This document shows positions 39,801-52,034 of a stretch of DNA of 64,000 nt, piece by piece. The notes under the pieces were generated by a model. That model worked only from the letters and a program-made list of their open reading frames with translations, was not told the origin of the DNA and ran no database searches. The position numbers and the translations under genes are program-made. Numbering within the stretch: position 1 is the stretch's first letter; each line of letters opens with the position of its first letter. Source of the DNA: Nocardia brevicatena NBRC 12119 (GTDB lineage Bacteria > Actinomycetota > Actinomycetes > Mycobacteriales > Mycobacteriaceae); assembly GCF_000308495.1 (NCBI RefSeq), contig NZ_BAFU01000017.1:1-64000 (forward strand), written 5' to 3'.

Positions 39801-42800
39801 GAACGGTTCGAACTGATCCTGAGGCAGCTCGTCACCGACCCCACCGCGAAAGTCGCCGCGATCTCCTCGTCCGGGGATACCGAACGCACGGAAATGCTGT
39901 CGGTCCGCGGCGAACCGCCGACCGCCGAGCTCACCCTGCGCGACATCCTGTCGACCACCGCGCGAACATATCCGCAGGCGGTGGCCGTCCGGTCCGGTGA
40001 AACCGCCCTGACCTACCGTGAGCTGGAGCTTCGCGCGGACAGGCTCGCGCACCTGCTGGCCGGGCACGGCGCTCGACCCGAGACGTTCGTCGCATTGGCC
40101 CTTCCCCGTTCGGTCGAGCTGGTCGTGGCCATCTGGGCGGTCGCCACGACCGGTGCCGCCTTCGTACCGTTGGACCCCGCCAACCCCGCCGAGCGGATCG
40201 CCGACCTGCTGGCCGATTCGGGCAGCAGGCTGGGGGTGACGGTCGGCGCCGTCGCACAGCGCCTCCCGGACACGGTCGACTGGCTGGTCCTCGACGCCGA
40301 CCAAGACCTACCGCTGCCGCCCGGCGCCCCCGCCGAAACCGACGGGCCGCTGGTCGACAATGCCGCCTACATGATCTACACATCCGGATCGACCGGCAAA
40401 CCGAAGGCGGTACACCTCGGCCATCGTGGCCTGGCCGATATCGTCACCGCGCAGGCCGAAGCCTTCGGTGTGGACACGTCCTCGGTGGTACTGCACGTCG
40501 CGTCCCCGGGTTTCGACGCCTGTGTGTCGGAGTTGCTACTGGCGCACAGCAGTGGCGCCTGCCTCGTGGTGGCGCCGCCGGAGGTGTACGGCGGGCCCGA
40601 CCTGGAGGAATTGCTGCGTTCGGAGAAGGTCACCCACGCGATCATCACCCCTTCCGCGCTGAGCACGATGGACCCGTCACGGCTGCCGTCGCTGGAAACG
40701 GTCGCGGTCGTCGGTGAAGCGACCGGACCCGACACCGTGAACCGGTGGGCGCCCGGACGCCGGCTGATGAATCACTACGGACCGACGGAATGCACCATCT
40801 GGGCAACAGGCTCGGATCTGCTCACCCCCGGCGAACCGGTGACCATCGGTGGTCCGATCCGCGGTGTGTCGGTGGCCGTGCTCGACATGTGGCTGCGGCC
40901 CGTGCCGGTTGGGGTCGCCGGCGAACTCTATATCGGCGGGCCCGGACTCGCCCGCGGATACTTCGACCGCCCGGGCCTGACCGCGTCCCGATTCATCGCG
41001 GACCCGCGGTCCACCCGCGGTGAGCGCATCTACCGCACCGGCGATTCCGTGCGCTGGGTGCGGGGCCGCACCGGGACGGCACTGGAATATCTGGGCCGCA
41101 ATGACCAACAAGTCAAGGTTCACGGCCTGCGGATCGAGCCCGGGGAGATCGACGCCAACGTGGCGCGGCATGCCGCCGTGGCAAACGTCGCCACCGTCGC
41201 ACAGAAAGGTCCCGCCGGGGAACCGGTCCTGGTCTCCTATGTCGTCTCCGCGCCGGACACGACTCTGGACGTGGAGGCGCTGCGCCACGAACTCGAGGGC
41301 ACACTGGCCCATTACATGAACCCCGCGGCGATCGTGGAACTGGACTCGATGCCGCTCACCCCCGGAGGCAAGATCGACCGGAAAGCCTTGCGGGAGCGCG
41401 CCTTCAAGTCCGAAGACACCGGTGGCAGACCGCCGGCCACGCCCACGGAACAGGTCATGGCGGACCTGTTCGCCGAGGTGCTCCATCTCGACAGTGTTTC
41501 GGCCGAGAGCAATTTCTTCGCCCTCGGCGGCGACAGTATCGTCTCGATGCGGCTGGTGACCCTGGCGAAATCCGCCGGACTCACCATCACCCCGCGAGAC
41601 GTATTCGAAGGCAAAACGGTCGCCGCCCTCGCCGCCATGGCCCGCAGCGAGCCGGCCACCGAGACACTCGAGGCACCACCCCCGCCCCCGATGGGGCACC
41701 GCGCCGAAGGACCCGAGGATTTCCCGCTCGTCGCGCTCACCCAACCGGATATCGACCGACTCGAACGGCAATATTCGAGCTTGTCCGATGTGTGGCCACT
41801 GGCGCCGATGCAATCCGGTATCCGCTTCCACTCGATCTACAACCCCGACGCCGGGGACAACTACACCGTTCAAACGGCGATCGCGTTCTCCGGCGCGGTC
41901 GACGGTGAACGGTTGCGGCGGGCCGCTCAGGCCGTGGTCGACCGGCACGACATCCTGCGCGCCGCGTTCGTGGAAACCACCACCGGACCATGCCAGATCG
42001 TGCTCGACCATGCCGATGTCCGGTTCCGGGAGGTCGACCTCACCGTCGACGACCCCGAATCCCCACCCGATGTCACCAGTATCGCCGCGGCCGACGCGGC
42101 GGCAGGTTTCGACCTGTCGGCCCCTCCGCTGATCCGCTTCACACTGATCCGCGTCGCTTCGGACGCCTTCCGGCTGCTCGTCACGAACCACCATGTGATC
42201 CTGGACGGCTGGTCGATGCCGTTGCTGATGCGAGAACTGCTCGAGTACTACGGGTCACCGTCACATATCCATGCCCTCGGACCCGCCCCCTCCTACCGCG
42301 ACTACCTGGCCTGGCTGCGGCGGCAGGATATCGACGCGGCCAAAGCCGCGTGGACACAGGCCTTCTCGGATGTCGACTCACCCACCCGCGTGGCCCGCGG
42401 TGCCGGCGCGACGGGCCACGCATCGGCGGCCGAGATCTGCGCGGAACTGACCGCGGACCGCTTCGAGCGACTGCGCCGAGTGACCTCGGACACGGCCGTC
42501 ACCGTCAGTACGGCCCTCGCCACGGCCTGGGCCCTGAATCTGCGCGTACTGACCGGCGAAACCGATGTGATCTTCGGCTCCGCCGTCTCCGGCAGGCCAC
42601 CGGAGTTGCCGATGGTGGACCAGACACTCGGCATGTTCCTGAATACGATTCCCGTCCGAGCCCAACTCGACCCCACGGCCACAATACGGCAGTTGCTCAC
42701 CCGGATTCAGGCCCAGCACGCCCGCATGCTGGACCACCACCACATCGGCCTCCCCGAGATTCACCGCAGCATCGGAGTGGCCGAACTCTTCGACACCGCC

Positions 42801-45800
42801 ATCGCCTTCCAATCATTCCCCCTCGACCGGTCGGCACTGCAACAACTCGTCGACTCGGCGGGCCTGCGCGTCGAGGAAATCACCGGCATCGACGCCACCC
42901 CGTACCCGCTGAGCCTGGTCATCGCACCGAAACACAGCGAACACGGCGAAACGCAGGGACTGCAGATCACCCTCCGATTCCTCGAGGACGAATTCGATAC
43001 CGCGCAGGCGCGCCGGATCCTCGATCGTTTCGTCGAGTTGCTGTGCACAATAGCCGACAACCCGGATATTCGACCGGCCGAGATCTCACCGGCCGACACA
43101 ATGGGTGCGTCCTGGCCCGCCCCGAGTGACGAACACGGGCACCCGAAGACCTTTGCCGACATCCTCACGGCCGCCGCGGCCGCCCATCCCGACGCGATCG
43201 CGGTAAAAGACGGCGAGACCACCATCACCTACCGGCAGCTCGACGAGCGGTCCAACCGGCTCGCCCGGATCCTGCTGCGCCACACCGGCGGACCGGGCAC
43301 CGTCGTCGCCGTCGCGCTCCCACGTTCCCTGAAAGCGACGGTCACGATATGGGCGGCCGCGAAAGCGGGCCTCGCGTTCGTGCCGGTCGACCCGAACCTG
43401 CCGGCCGAACGGATCGAATTCCTGCTGTCGGACTCGAACGCCTCCCTCGGAGTGACCGACACCGCCACCCTGAAGTATCTGCCCGATGACATCGACCGGC
43501 TGCTGATCCTCGACGACCGGGAAACCCTCCGCACGGTGGACGCGGAACCCGGAACGCCGATCACCGACACCGAACGCGGCGGACCGCTCCGAACGGACCA
43601 GCCGGCGTATGTGATCTACACGTCCGGATCGACAGGAACACCCAAGGGCACGGTGGTTACCCACCGCGGCCTGGCCGGCATCCTGACGGCGCAACACCGC
43701 AAACTCCACGCCGACCACACGACGACGGCCCTGCAGGTCGCCTCACCCGGCTTCGACGCCTCGGTGTTCGAGCTGCTGATGGCGCACGGCCAGGGCGGGC
43801 GGCTGGTCATATCACCACCGGATGTATACGGCGGCCGCGAACTGGCGGAACTCATCCGCCGCGAACATGTCTCCCACGCGGTTCTGACACCCTCGGCGCT
43901 GGCGACGATCCCGCACGACGGTCTCGACGGGCTGCGCGTGCTGGCAACGGCCGGCGAGTCGGTCGGGCCGGAACTGGTCGATCGATGGGCGCCGGATCGC
44001 ATCATGATCAACCTCTACGGACCCACCGAATGCACCATCTGGGCCACCGGAAGCGACGGGATGGTACCCGGCGCACCGATCACGATCGGCAGGCCGGTCG
44101 GCCCCGTCGCGGCCGCCGTCCTCGACACCTGGTTGCGGCCGGTACCGTCGGGTGTCGTGGGCGAACTGTACCTGTTCGGCCCCGGACTGGCCGACGGCTA
44201 CATCGACAGGCCGGGACTGAGCGCGGCACGGTTCATCGCATGCCCGTTCGGCCGGCCAGGACACCGCATGTATCGCACCGGCGATGTGGTGCGGTGGAAC
44301 ACCGACAGCGACCTGGAGTTCCTCGGACGTAACGACTTCCAGGTTAAGGTGCGCGGCACCCGAATCGAGTTGAACGAAATCGACGCGGTACTGGCAGCCC
44401 ACGCGAACGTGACGTTCGCGGTCACCGTACCGCACAGTGACGAAGGGCGGCCGGTGACGCTGGTGTCCTATGTGGTGCCGGCAGCGGGGACGAGTATCTC
44501 CGGCGAAGAGCTGAAAACCACACTGACCGAGGTGCTGCCGACCTACATGGTGCCCACCGCGGTGATGGTACTCGACGACGTGCCGTTGACATCGAACGGG
44601 AAACTCGACCGCGAACGGCTGCCGAAACCGGTTCTCGCCGCCCGAGAGTTCAGAGCACCTTCGACATGGGCGGAAGGAGTGGTCGCGGAAGCCTTCGAAC
44701 AGGTGCTCGACGTGGACCGGGTAGGGGCCGACGACGACTTCTTCACCCTGGGCGGCGACTCGCTCAGCGCGTCACTGGTAGCGGCGCGCGTGGGCGCGGC
44801 CCTGGACGTCCGCGTGCCGGTGCGATCGGTATTCGAGGCACCGACCGTCGCGGGACTGGCACAGCTCACCGGATCGCTCGGCGGCAGGCACCGAGTGGCC
44901 TTGACAGCAGTCGAACGCCCCGAACCCATTCCCTTGTCGCTGGCGCAGCAACGAATGTGGTTCCTGAACCGGTTCGAACCCGACTCGGCGGCATTCAACA
45001 TCCCGGTAATGCTGCGGCTGTCGGGACGATTGAACACCGAAGCCCTCCAAGCGGCACTCCGAGACGTGGTCGACCGTCACGAGGTATTGCGCACGATCTA
45101 CCCGGAAACGGCCGGTGAACCACACCAGGTGGTACTGGGCGAATCCCCGATAACGGTGGAACCGGTACCAGTGGAGGCGAACGCGGTCCCCGAGACGGTG
45201 GGCGAATTCGTGCGACGCGGATTCGACGTGACCGCACAGGTCCCGATGCGCGTGGGACTGTTCCGGACCGAATCCGAAGACGACGGTCATCCCGACGAGT
45301 TCCTACTGGTCCCGGTGGTCCATCACATCGCCGGAGACGGACAATCGATGGGGCCGCTGGCTCGCGATGTGATGACGGCGTACGCGGCGCGGGTCACCGG
45401 AACGGCACCGGTATGGGAACCCCTCGCAGTGCAATACGCGGATTTCGCGTTGTGGCAGCGACAGGTGCTGGGTTCGGCGGACGATCCCACGTCGTTGATG
45501 TCCGCGCAGCTGGAGTACTGGCGCTCGACGCTGGAAGGGGCACCGGACCGGCTCGACCTACCGGCCGACCGGGCACGCCCGGCGGTAGCATCCCTGTCGG
45601 GAGGCCGAGTGCCGGTGGAGATCGGACCGAAGCTGCACGCTCGGCTGACCGAACTGGCACGATCGCGAGGATCATCACTGTTCATGGTGCTGCATGCGGC
45701 ACTGGCAGTACTGCTGGGACGGTTGAGCAGCAGCGAAGACGTGGTCATCGGCACCCCGGTCGCCGGCCGCGGCGAACCGGGCCTGGACGACCTGGTGGGA

Positions 45801-48800
45801 ATGTTCGTGAACACGCTGGTACTACGAACCCCGGTGTATGCGGGCGACCCGTTCACGGACCTGCTGACCCGAACACGAGAGACGGACCTGCAAGCATTCG
45901 AACACGCGGATGTACCGTTCGAGCGGGTCGTGGAGGAACTGAACCCGGAGCGATCGGCGGACCGGCACCCGCTGTTCCAGGTGGCACTGGCATTCCAGAA
46001 CCTGGCGAGCGCGGAAGTCGAACTGCCGGACGTCACGGTGTCCCGGGCAGACGTGGACACCGGAATGTGCCAGTTCGACCTGCAGCTGATGGTATCCGAC
46101 TCGTATGAGAAAGGAGGTGGAGCACAAGGAATTTCCGGAATGATGACGTATGCGCGAGACCTGTTCGACGAGGCGACGGTGGCGGGGTTCGTCCAACGGT
46201 TGGTGCGGATACTGGAAGCGGTCGCCGAAGACCCGTCGATAACGGTCGGGGATATCGACTGGCTGGATGCGGGCGAGCGCTCGGAACTGGTGTCCCGGGT
46301 GGGAGCACGCGCCGCGAAGGCGACGACATCACCGGAGTTGTTGCCGGAAGCGTTCACCGCCGCCGTCCGCCACAACGGTCAGGGTGTGGCCGTGGTGGCC
46401 GGAGATACCGAATTGTCCTACGCCGAACTGGACCAACGATCCAACCGACTGGCGCGGCTGCTGATCCACCGCGGCGCCGGACCCGAAAAACCGGTGCTGA
46501 CGGCGGTAGCACGGTCGGTGGACTCGGTAGTCGCGTGGTGGGCAGTGGTGAAGACAGGTGCAACATACGTACCGGTCGACCCCGGCTATCCCGCGAGCCG
46601 GATCGAACAGATGGTGTCGGATTCAGGTGCGACGCTAGGAGTGACGGTATCACCGGCGCGGGCCGGACTACCCGACTCGGTGGACTGGATCATGCTCGAC
46701 GACACCGCCGTCGCCGCACACATCGACACGCTGGACGCCGGTCCCGTCGGCAACGAAGATCGGCTGCGTCCACTGCGGCCCTCGAACGCGGCCTACGTGG
46801 TCTTCACCTCCGGATCCACCGGAATACCGAAGGGCGTCACCATCACCCATTCCGGCATCGCCGACTTCCTCTCCGGACAGCGCGCCCACCGCGAACTCGG
46901 ACACACCTCCCGGGTCCTGCATTTCGCCTCACCGTCCTTCGACGCCTCACTGCTGGAAATCCTGATGGCGGTCAGCCGGGCATCCACACTGGTGGTGGCA
47001 CCCGCAGGGATGTACGGCGGGAACGAACTGGCCGAACTCCTACGCACACAACGGGTCACACACGCGTTCGTGACCCCGGCCGCGCTGGCGTCGGTAGATC
47101 CCACAGGCCTGGACGACCTGCGCGTGGTGATGTCCGGTGGGGACGTGGTGCCCCCGGACCTGGTGACCCGATGGGCGGGCACCGACACCGCCGGAAACCG
47201 CGAGTTCCGCGTACTGTACGGACCGACCGAAACCACCATGATCGCCACATCGACGGCCCCGATACAACCCGGTGACCGACCCACCATCGGCACACCACTG
47301 CCCGGCATACAGGCACTGGTGTTGGATACCCGACTACAACCGGTACCGGTAGGGGTGGCCGGAGAGCTGTACCTGGCCGGCCCCGCACTGGCACGCGGAT
47401 ACCTGAACAGGGCGGCCACGAACGCCACACGCTTCGTGGCATCCCCGTTCGCGCAACCGGGCCACCGCATGTACCGCACCGGCGATATCGTACGGTGGAA
47501 CGCCGACGGCGATCTGGAATTCGTGGGACGAAACGACTTCCAAGTGAAAATACGCGGTTTCCGGGTCGAACTCGGCGAGATCGACACAGTGCTGGGGGCA
47601 CGGGCGGATGTGGCGTTCGCCGTGACAATGCCGCGCCGTGAAGGCGAAGGACCGACGAGGCTGGTGACCTATGTGGTACCCGCAGCGCGGGCAAGCCTCT
47701 CCAGCGAGGAACTGAGCGCGGCACTGGCCGAGGTCCTGCCCCCGTACATGGTGCCCGCCGCGGTAATGATCCTCGACGAAATCCCCCTGTCGCCGAACGG
47801 AAAACTCGACCGCAAGGCGCTACCCGTACCCGTCTTCCAGACCAAACAATTCCGGGCACCGGCATCACCGGTGGAGGAGATCGTGGCCGGTGTATTCGCC
47901 CAGGTGCTCGGCGTCAACGGCACCGTGGGCGCCGACGACGACTTCTTCGAACTGGGCGGCAACAGCCTGATGGCCACCCGCGTGGCCGCCCGGATCGGCG
48001 CCGCGCTCGACATGTCCGTTCCAGTGCCGATGATCTTCGAAGCACCGACCGTCACGAAACTGGCCGCCCAGGTCGAATCACACACCGACACCGGCCGGGT
48101 GACATTGACCCAACAGCCACGCCCACAACATATCCCGTTGTCGTACGCACAACAGCGGATGTGGTTCCTGAACCGGTTCGAACCCGACTCGGCGGCCTAC
48201 ACCATCCCGATCGTAATCCGCCTATCCGGACAGCTCGACCTCGACGCGCTGTACACGGCGATCGGCGACGTGATGACCCGCCACGAAGTACTGCGAACCA
48301 TCTACCCGCAAGTGGCGGGCGAGCCGGCGCAGATGGTCCTGCCCGCCGACGAAACAACCCCGCCAATGGTCATAACATCCATCGAAGAACCGGAACTGGC
48401 CGAAACTATCACCGACTTCATGACAACGGTGTTCGATGTGACAGTCGAAATCCCGTTCCGGGTACAACTGTTCGCACTCGGCCACAACGAATGGGTTCTG
48501 GCCGTGGCAATGCACCACATCTCCGGCGACGGATCGTCACTGACCCCCCTCGCACGCGACATGATGACCGCCTACGAGGCACGACTACACGACGAACCAC
48601 CACCCTGGTCACCGCTGCGAGTCCAGTACGCCGATTACGCGATCTGGCAGCACACCGTGCTGGGAACCGAAGACAACCCCGAATCGCTGCTACGGGCGCA
48701 GATCGACTACTGGACAACCCAACTGGCCGACCTGCCCGCACTGCTGGAGCTGCCCACCGACCGACCCCGCCCACCGGCCCAGTCCTACGCGGGCGCAAAC

Positions 48801-51800
48801 GTACCGATAACTATCGACCCCGAACTCCACGCCCGACTGGAACAGGTCGCGCGAGCACACAACACGACACTGTTCATGGTGTTCCACGCCGCACTGGCGG
48901 CCACACTGGCACGACTGGCCAACACCGACGACATAGCGATCGGCACACCGTACGCCGGACGCGGCGAAGCCGAACTCGACGAACTGATCGGCATGTTCGT
49001 CAACACCCTCGTCCTGCGGACACGGATAACCCCGGGAATATCGTTCACCCAGCTGCTCGAACATGTGCGAGGCACCGACCTGGCCGCGTTCGGACACGCC
49101 GACGTACCGTTCGAACGGTTGGTGCAAGAACTCAACCCCGTGCGATCCCACGCCCACCACCCCTTGTTCCAGGTGATGCTCGCCTTCCAGAACCTCACCA
49201 CTACCGACTTCGAACTGCCCGACCTATCCGTATCGGCCGTCGAAGCCGACACCGGCACCTCACTGTTCGACCTCCAGATCACCGTATCGGACTCCTACGA
49301 CCCCACCGGCGCCCCGGCGGGTATCACCGGCGGGATCACCTACGCAACCGACCTCTTCGACCCGGCGACCGCGACCACAATCGTCGACCGCCTGCTGCGG
49401 GTACTCACCGCGCTGGCAGACGACCCCACCCAACCGGTCCACGACGTGAACCTGCTCGACACCGCCGAACGGGAAGCCGCCCTGGTGCGGTGGAACTCCG
49501 CCGAACACACACTTCCCCCCGACGAAACACTCGCCTCGGTGTTCGCCCGCGCGGCACAAGAGCACGCGAACCGACCCGCGGTGACATTCGGCGACCAAAC
49601 CCTGACCTACGCGGAATTCTCCGCACGCGTATCCCGGCTCGCGCGATGGTTGATCTCCCGTGGAGTGGGTCCGGAGTCGTTGGTGGCGCTGCGCATGCGG
49701 CGTTCCCTGGACCAGGTCACCGCGATGTACGCGATACACGCCGCCGGCGGTGGGTACGTGCCGATCGACCCGGACCATCCGGCCGAACGCATCGAATACA
49801 TGCTGGAGACCGCCGCACCAACAGTGGTGCTGTCATCCCTCGATGGACTGGATCTGTCCGGATTCGACGACACACCCGTCACCGACAGCGACCGGCCCAC
49901 ACCGCTGCGACCACACAACATCGCATACGTGCTCTTCACCTCCGGATCGACCGGACGCCCGAAAGGCGTAGCCGTACCACACCGTGCGGTAATGAACCAG
50001 CTGCGCTGGATCATCAGGACATACGGCCTGGCACCGACGGACGGGGTCTTGCAAAAGACCCCCGCCACATTCGACGTATCGGTGTGGGAGCTGTTCGCGA
50101 CACTGGCGGCGGGCGCACGGATGGTGATCGCACGACCCGACGGACACACCGACCCGACCTACCTCGCCGAAGCCATTGCCACCCATCAGGTCACGCTCAC
50201 CTCCTTCGTACCGTCGATGCTGGCGGCGTTCGCCGACGCGACACCCGCACAAACATTGCAGTCGTTGCGGGCGCTGTTGGTGGGCGGCGAGGCATTCGGC
50301 GCCGAGGTGGTGGCCGCGACGCGGCGGGTGATGCCCGGAATCGACCTGCACAACCTGTACGGGCCGACCGAGTTCACCCTGCACGCAACCGCGCACCCCG
50401 TGCGCGAGGCCGACACAGCGAGCATCCCGATGGGCGCACCGGTATGGAACGTACGCGTCTACGTACTCGACTCCCGCTTGCAGCCGGTACCGCCCGGCGT
50501 GGCGGGGGAGCTGTACCTGGCAGGCATCCAGAGCGCGCGCGGCTACCAGGCACGCCCGGGTCTGACCGCGGAACGGTTCGTACCCGACCCCTACACCGAC
50601 GGCGGCCGCATGTACCGCACCGGCGACCTGGCACGCCGGTACCGCACCGGTGAACTGGAATACCTGGGCCGCACCGACTTCCAGGTAAAACTCCGCGGCC
50701 TGCGCATCGAACTCGGTGAAATCGAGGCGGTGCTCGCCGAGCACCACACCATCGCCCGGGCGATCGTCGCGGTGCGCACCACCGGCGCCACGGACCACCT
50801 CGTCGGCTACCTCGTCCCCGCCGCGGGCGCCACGGTCGACACCGACGCGATCCTGGCACACGCCGCCACCGAACTGCCCGGATATATGGTGCCCACCACC
50901 GTGATGGTGCTCGACACGGTGCCGCTCACCGCGTCGGGCAAACTGGATCGCACCAGGCTGCCGGAGCCGGTGCTCACGGTGGGGGAGTTCAGGGAGCCGT
51001 CGTCATGGCTGGAAGGCGAGATCGCACACGCCTTCGAACAGGTACTCGGCGTGGATCGGGTAGGGGCCGACGACGACTTCTACGCATTGGGCGGTAACTC
51101 GCTGCGGTCGGTGCAAGTGGCGAGCGAGCTGAAGAAGAAACTCGACTACGAGATTCCGGTCGGTTGGATACTGTCGGACCCGCGCCCGGCCGACCTCGCG
51201 AAACGGATCGAATCGGGCATGCGCTCCGGCCACGACCACACCGACCGGACCACCTTCGGATTCAACGTACTGCTACCGATCCGAACCGGCGGCCGGCAAG
51301 CACCACTGTTCTGTATCCATCCCGCCTCGGGTCTGGCATGGTGCTATCGCACCCTTGATGAGTACATATCCGCCGACCGACCGATCTACGGTATCCAGGC
51401 ACCACAGATCAGTGGCGAAGACCCCGGCCCGACGTCGATCGTAGAAATCGCCCGCCGCTACCTCGACGAGATCCGAACAGTCCAGCCACACGGCCCGTAT
51501 CACCTCCTCGGCTGGTCCCTGGGCGGGCTGATCGCCCACGCTGTCGCCGTCGAGATGCGCGCGGCCGGCGAACAGGTGGCGTTGCTGGCACTACTGGATT
51601 CCGAGGCCGCCGGTGTCGACGCGTCGACCGTTTCCACGGTCACGGCCGGGGAACTGATCAGCAACCTCGGCCCGGTCGTGGGCATCGACTTCGTGAACCC
51701 CGATGCGACGGCCGAGGAGGCCGCCGACCTGATCCGACAGCGACTGGGGGACGGCCTCGACATCGATGCCGCGATGATCGAACGCATGACCGACGCCTAC

Positions 51801-52034
51801 AACCTGTCGATCCGGGCCGCCGGCGACTGGCGCCCCCAGGTCCTGGACGGTGACATGCTGTACTTCACCGCGACAACCGACAGGCGTGCCGATGCCATGG
51901 GTCATCAGGGGTGGGCGCCGGTCGTCCGCGGGCAGATCGCGAACTTCGACATCGATGCGGCCCACCTCGCGATGACCGAGCCGGTGGCGGTCGCCCAGAT
52001 CGCCCGGATTCTCAACACACAACTCGATCAGTGA
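33804..52034 (+). CDS. Five-module nonribosomal peptide synthetase
   Basis: A 6,076-residue assembly line with the order C-A-T-E, C-A-T, C-A-T, C-A-T, C-A-T-TE. All condensation domains keep HHxxxDG (residues 182, 1716, 2796, 3840, 4904) and E1 keeps HHLAVDAVS (1224). Carrier Ser are 1039, 2578, 3653, 4721, 5766. The TE has GWSLGG (Ser 5905), Asp in LLALLDSE and His in [10 protein letters not shown]. All five A domains keep the GKxDR Lys. It should build and release a pentapeptide with D-configuration at residue 1. A leading C domain suggests an acyl or aminoacyl cap. ATG 33804 has GGAG 7 bases upstream; the frame extends back to 33606 but that part is not protein-like. Product not identified. 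Confidence 0.97.
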   Translation: MTQSKRNLDSGRERSSSSKISSSEFSGDLVPGNGSVAYSNGDGPENPLSSDILRLTAAQRGIWFAQHLAGESPISVAQYVEIIGELNTELLVKACKTADREFGAGYVRLVEVDGEPCQFVDETHISPVPVVDLRRHADPVATAHRLMVQDYSAPLDLLHDNLMKSVVYQVGPAHFLWYQRAHHIALDGFAAVTMLRRITELYNAWINDEETPPATAKGLRSIVEQDLAYRDSERFENDRKYWTEHLAGAPPVVSLAGRVGKPTIHPTLISTPLPDDTAQLLDSVVQQRGTSVTPVIVAAFAAYLARMTGSDEVLLSLPVSGRHSAVLRRSGGMVANVVPLRVRVASHSVGDLIDAAQSELTSALRRQRYRQEDIFHDMGIARDEAASFGPAVNLMMVENEVVFGNTTGRLNVLTSGPTADLFVNIYPGAGKDSTLIDFQGNPNIYSPAELADHHKRFLTFLHEFLAGGTECQVSRLPLLQAQERAALLPVRGACGVEPRLLPDILTDSAHRNRDANAISSPDRTVTYGELDTASSQLARHLIALGCGPDTAVAIVLRRSVESITAAWAVAKCGAAIVQVDPAYPPKRIEHMITDSGARVVITIEAHREPLPHTVRHVVLDDPATRHACDEAAGEPVSDEERIRPLRPSNLAYTTYTSGSTGLPKGVQVTHTGLANLIADRSETYGIDTASRVSYALSPSFDASLEQFLTCFANGSTLVIVPPDVIGGERLTQLLADERVTHLTLTPAMLATVDPRPLTDLRVVVVGGDVCPPHVIQRWTQNWSMYNEYGPTETTVTAAGAAIRPDRDLTAGGPIRGVSAMVLDRALQPVPKGTAGELYLAGPGLARGYSHRLGETAARFIADPYGGSGERMYRTGDIARWDGDSSEMTLELMGRSDFQVKIRGYRIEPGEIDAALTGHEDVDLSVTVPVHNNADATVLASYVVPVHGRRIEPGELQRFARESLPPHMVPAVILPLDSLPVNAFGKLDRSALPEPAFGTAPAGRPPTGTRENLVAGLFTDVLGVPQVGADDSFFALGGDSILSIQLVARAKAAGLSFSTQDVFEYKTVAGLAAVATEAGSGPRLVELPGGGVGPMPLSPIMHAMLARGHFDRFAQATLVQLPEGVDRADLVRALQSVLDRHDMLRAVLRGAESVDRFVDVLDRGTVDADAALMRVRLDRRDAAEVDRHLQAAADRLDPRNGVLVRLVWMQDHSGAGPDLLWLVIHHLAVDAVSWRIILADLARAWGQTSDGGDPHFDPDTTSVRRWVHGLVEQAPGRCTAELDLWKGVLERGDRLLGERRLDPERDVTATAGRIRMRIPADVAEAVLTTVPARFHGGANDPLLAALALALGEWRRRRGMAADGELIALEGHGREEQAVPGADLSATVGWFTTRFPVRIELSDIDPEEAFAGGAAAGRAIKQVKEQLRAVPDNGIGYGMLRCLDPRGSAELGNMPEPQISFNYLGRVRSHEHSGAWAPTTEFTALTATSDPRMALPAVLDINAIAEQGPDGLELDATWEFASLVLDAADVDELAGLWVRALRAFAGHIRSDSAGGFTPSDFPLVAVSQDDIDRRLREYPAMTDMWPLTALQAGLLFHAVYDHDGADGYTVQVALTLAGQVDAERMRRAAQVLIDRHDSLRTAFVESAEGPRQIVLSDTRVEWCHSDITHLADPGERAHELRRLATSASAPFDPARPPLMRFHLVRTGTDECRLLITNHHIVLDGWSMPLLVHELLSVYTAGGDTGELAPPRSYRDYLQWLHAQNQDAATAAWRQMLAGIESPTRVTGRPDRTVTAHNDDVGLNLDAATTAAVLDLGRSHGVTANTAVQVAWALLLTALTGRSDVVFGNTVSHRPPQIPGVEHMIGLFINTLPVRVRLDPHETVADLLVRVQSEQAAMLDHRHIGLAELQRATGIVDMFDTVTVLESYPLDRDELARNLGDAGLRLVDIQAHDATPYPLSLQVTPPRPARDGQSDIAEPDTHTVTLRFSTDRFDPDEARTLLERFELILRQLVTDPTAKVAAISSSGDTERTEMLSVRGEPPTAELTLRDILSTTARTYPQAVAVRSGETALTYRELELRADRLAHLLAGHGARPETFVALALPRSVELVVAIWAVATTGAAFVPLDPANPAERIADLLADSGSRLGVTVGAVAQRLPDTVDWLVLDADQDLPLPPGAPAETDGPLVDNAAYMIYTSGSTGKPKAVHLGHRGLADIVTAQAEAFGVDTSSVVLHVASPGFDACVSELLLAHSSGACLVVAPPEVYGGPDLEELLRSEKVTHAIITPSALSTMDPSRLPSLETVAVVGEATGPDTVNRWAPGRRLMNHYGPTECTIWATGSDLLTPGEPVTIGGPIRGVSVAVLDMWLRPVPVGVAGELYIGGPGLARGYFDRPGLTASRFIADPRSTRGERIYRTGDSVRWVRGRTGTALEYLGRNDQQVKVHGLRIEPGEIDANVARHAAVANVATVAQKGPAGEPVLVSYVVSAPDTTLDVEALRHELEGTLAHYMNPAAIVELDSMPLTPGGKIDRKALRERAFKSEDTGGRPPATPTEQVMADLFAEVLHLDSVSAESNFFALGGDSIVSMRLVTLAKSAGLTITPRDVFEGKTVAALAAMARSEPATETLEAPPPPPMGHRAEGPEDFPLVALTQPDIDRLERQYSSLSDVWPLAPMQSGIRFHSIYNPDAGDNYTVQTAIAFSGAVDGERLRRAAQAVVDRHDILRAAFVETTTGPCQIVLDHADVRFREVDLTVDDPESPPDVTSIAAADAAAGFDLSAPPLIRFTLIRVASDAFRLLVTNHHVILDGWSMPLLMRELLEYYGSPSHIHALGPAPSYRDYLAWLRRQDIDAAKAAWTQAFSDVDSPTRVARGAGATGHASAAEICAELTADRFERLRRVTSDTAVTVSTALATAWALNLRVLTGETDVIFGSAVSGRPPELPMVDQTLGMFLNTIPVRAQLDPTATIRQLLTRIQAQHARMLDHHHIGLPEIHRSIGVAELFDTAIAFQSFPLDRSALQQLVDSAGLRVEEITGIDATPYPLSLVIAPKHSEHGETQGLQITLRFLEDEFDTAQARRILDRFVELLCTIADNPDIRPAEISPADTMGASWPAPSDEHGHPKTFADILTAAAAAHPDAIAVKDGETTITYRQLDERSNRLARILLRHTGGPGTVVAVALPRSLKATVTIWAAAKAGLAFVPVDPNLPAERIEFLLSDSNASLGVTDTATLKYLPDDIDRLLILDDRETLRTVDAEPGTPITDTERGGPLRTDQPAYVIYTSGSTGTPKGTVVTHRGLAGILTAQHRKLHADHTTTALQVASPGFDASVFELLMAHGQGGRLVISPPDVYGGRELAELIRREHVSHAVLTPSALATIPHDGLDGLRVLATAGESVGPELVDRWAPDRIMINLYGPTECTIWATGSDGMVPGAPITIGRPVGPVAAAVLDTWLRPVPSGVVGELYLFGPGLADGYIDRPGLSAARFIACPFGRPGHRMYRTGDVVRWNTDSDLEFLGRNDFQVKVRGTRIELNEIDAVLAAHANVTFAVTVPHSDEGRPVTLVSYVVPAAGTSISGEELKTTLTEVLPTYMVPTAVMVLDDVPLTSNGKLDRERLPKPVLAAREFRAPSTWAEGVVAEAFEQVLDVDRVGADDDFFTLGGDSLSASLVAARVGAALDVRVPVRSVFEAPTVAGLAQLTGSLGGRHRVALTAVERPEPIPLSLAQQRMWFLNRFEPDSAAFNIPVMLRLSGRLNTEALQAALRDVVDRHEVLRTIYPETAGEPHQVVLGESPITVEPVPVEANAVPETVGEFVRRGFDVTAQVPMRVGLFRTESEDDGHPDEFLLVPVVHHIAGDGQSMGPLARDVMTAYAARVTGTAPVWEPLAVQYADFALWQRQVLGSADDPTSLMSAQLEYWRSTLEGAPDRLDLPADRARPAVASLSGGRVPVEIGPKLHARLTELARSRGSSLFMVLHAALAVLLGRLSSSEDVVIGTPVAGRGEPGLDDLVGMFVNTLVLRTPVYAGDPFTDLLTRTRETDLQAFEHADVPFERVVEELNPERSADRHPLFQVALAFQNLASAEVELPDVTVSRADVDTGMCQFDLQLMVSDSYEKGGGAQGISGMMTYARDLFDEATVAGFVQRLVRILEAVAEDPSITVGDIDWLDAGERSELVSRVGARAAKATTSPELLPEAFTAAVRHNGQGVAVVAGDTELSYAELDQRSNRLARLLIHRGAGPEKPVLTAVARSVDSVVAWWAVVKTGATYVPVDPGYPASRIEQMVSDSGATLGVTVSPARAGLPDSVDWIMLDDTAVAAHIDTLDAGPVGNEDRLRPLRPSNAAYVVFTSGSTGIPKGVTITHSGIADFLSGQRAHRELGHTSRVLHFASPSFDASLLEILMAVSRASTLVVAPAGMYGGNELAELLRTQRVTHAFVTPAALASVDPTGLDDLRVVMSGGDVVPPDLVTRWAGTDTAGNREFRVLYGPTETTMIATSTAPIQPGDRPTIGTPLPGIQALVLDTRLQPVPVGVAGELYLAGPALARGYLNRAATNATRFVASPFAQPGHRMYRTGDIVRWNADGDLEFVGRNDFQVKIRGFRVELGEIDTVLGARADVAFAVTMPRREGEGPTRLVTYVVPAARASLSSEELSAALAEVLPPYMVPAAVMILDEIPLSPNGKLDRKALPVPVFQTKQFRAPASPVEEIVAGVFAQVLGVNGTVGADDDFFELGGNSLMATRVAARIGAALDMSVPVPMIFEAPTVTKLAAQVESHTDTGRVTLTQQPRPQHIPLSYAQQRMWFLNRFEPDSAAYTIPIVIRLSGQLDLDALYTAIGDVMTRHEVLRTIYPQVAGEPAQMVLPADETTPPMVITSIEEPELAETITDFMTTVFDVTVEIPFRVQLFALGHNEWVLAVAMHHISGDGSSLTPLARDMMTAYEARLHDEPPPWSPLRVQYADYAIWQHTVLGTEDNPESLLRAQIDYWTTQLADLPALLELPTDRPRPPAQSYAGANVPITIDPELHARLEQVARAHNTTLFMVFHAALAATLARLANTDDIAIGTPYAGRGEAELDELIGMFVNTLVLRTRITPGISFTQLLEHVRGTDLAAFGHADVPFERLVQELNPVRSHAHHPLFQVMLAFQNLTTTDFELPDLSVSAVEADTGTSLFDLQITVSDSYDPTGAPAGITGGITYATDLFDPATATTIVDRLLRVLTALADDPTQPVHDVNLLDTAEREAALVRWNSAEHTLPPDETLASVFARAAQEHANRPAVTFGDQTLTYAEFSARVSRLARWLISRGVGPESLVALRMRRSLDQVTAMYAIHAAGGGYVPIDPDHPAERIEYMLETAAPTVVLSSLDGLDLSGFDDTPVTDSDRPTPLRPHNIAYVLFTSGSTGRPKGVAVPHRAVMNQLRWIIRTYGLAPTDGVLQKTPATFDVSVWELFATLAAGARMVIARPDGHTDPTYLAEAIATHQVTLTSFVPSMLAAFADATPAQTLQSLRALLVGGEAFGAEVVAATRRVMPGIDLHNLYGPTEFTLHATAHPVREADTASIPMGAPVWNVRVYVLDSRLQPVPPGVAGELYLAGIQSARGYQARPGLTAERFVPDPYTDGGRMYRTGDLARRYRTGELEYLGRTDFQVKLRGLRIELGEIEAVLAEHHTIARAIVAVRTTGATDHLVGYLVPAAGATVDTDAILAHAATELPGYMVPTTVMVLDTVPLTASGKLDRTRLPEPVLTVGEFREPSSWLEGEIAHAFEQVLGVDRVGADDDFYALGGNSLRSVQVASELKKKLDYEIPVGWILSDPRPADLAKRIESGMRSGHDHTDRTTFGFNVLLPIRTGGRQAPLFCIHPASGLAWCYRTLDEYISADRPIYGIQAPQISGEDPGPTSIVEIARRYLDEIRTVQPHGPYHLLGWSLGGLIAHAVAVEMRAAGEQVALLALLDSEAAGVDASTVSTVTAGELISNLGPVVGIDFVNPDATAEEAADLIRQRLGDGLDIDAAMIERMTDAYNLSIRAAGDWRPQVLDGDMLYFTATTDRRADAMGHQGWAPVVRGQIANFDIDAAHLAMTEPVAVAQIARILNTQLDQ
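33950..38450 (+). other. NRPS module 1: C-A-T-E
   Basis: C about residues 50-470, A 496-995, T 1000-1080, E 1090-1550. Binding-pocket code read by alignment to GrsA: D A E T V G E V T K. Glu at the 239 and 322 positions suggests a basic, ornithine-like side chain, as Glu239 does in DMENLGLINK. The T domain has LGGDSI, the usual form before an E domain. C1 is of the type that starts siderophore and lipopeptide lines. Substrate is tentative. Confidence 0.85.
38475..41700 (+). other. NRPS module 2: C-A-T
   Basis: C about 1570-2025 (follows E1, so expected to accept a D-residue donor), A 2042-2535, T 2545-2620. Code D A S I A V H I W K, with unusual Val at 301 and Trp at 331; no match recalled. 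T2 has LGGDSI but no E domain follows. A Pro-rich linker (EAPPPPPMG) leads directly into C3. Confidence 0.85.
41715..44890 (+). other. NRPS module 3: C-A-T
   Basis: C about 2640-3095, A 3115-3615, T 3625-3690. C3 begins [15 protein letters not shown], nearly the same as the start of C2 ([15 protein letters not shown]), so it belongs to the post-epimerase type. Code D A F V A A L I W K; A2 and A3 share TECTIW and VYGG segments and look like close relatives, possibly with aromatic or hydrophobic substrates. Confidence 0.85.
44900..48085 (+). other. NRPS module 4: C-A-T
   Basis: C about 3705-4150, A 4180-4680, T 4690-4755 (LGGNSL). C4 starts [20 protein letters not shown], an LCL-type domain expecting an L-configured donor. 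Code D A L F M G L M I K, a large hydrophobic pocket; substrate not assigned. Confidence 0.85.
48095..52034 (+). other. NRPS module 5: C-A-T-TE
   Basis: C about 4770-5215 (LCL type, very like C4), A 5235-5725, T 5735-5800, TE 5820-6076. Code D V W S L G L L H K; Trp239 and His331 are reminiscent of Thr/Ser codes but the match is partial. A5 is of a different lineage from A1-A4 ([20 protein letters not shown]). TE would hydrolyse or cyclise the chain. Confidence 0.85.

Noticed and set aside
35892-40304. A 1,470-codon open frame antisense to the NRPS
   Set aside because: It mirrors GC-biased codons of the NRPS, has no domain pattern, and the sense strand carries intact catalytic motifs throughout.
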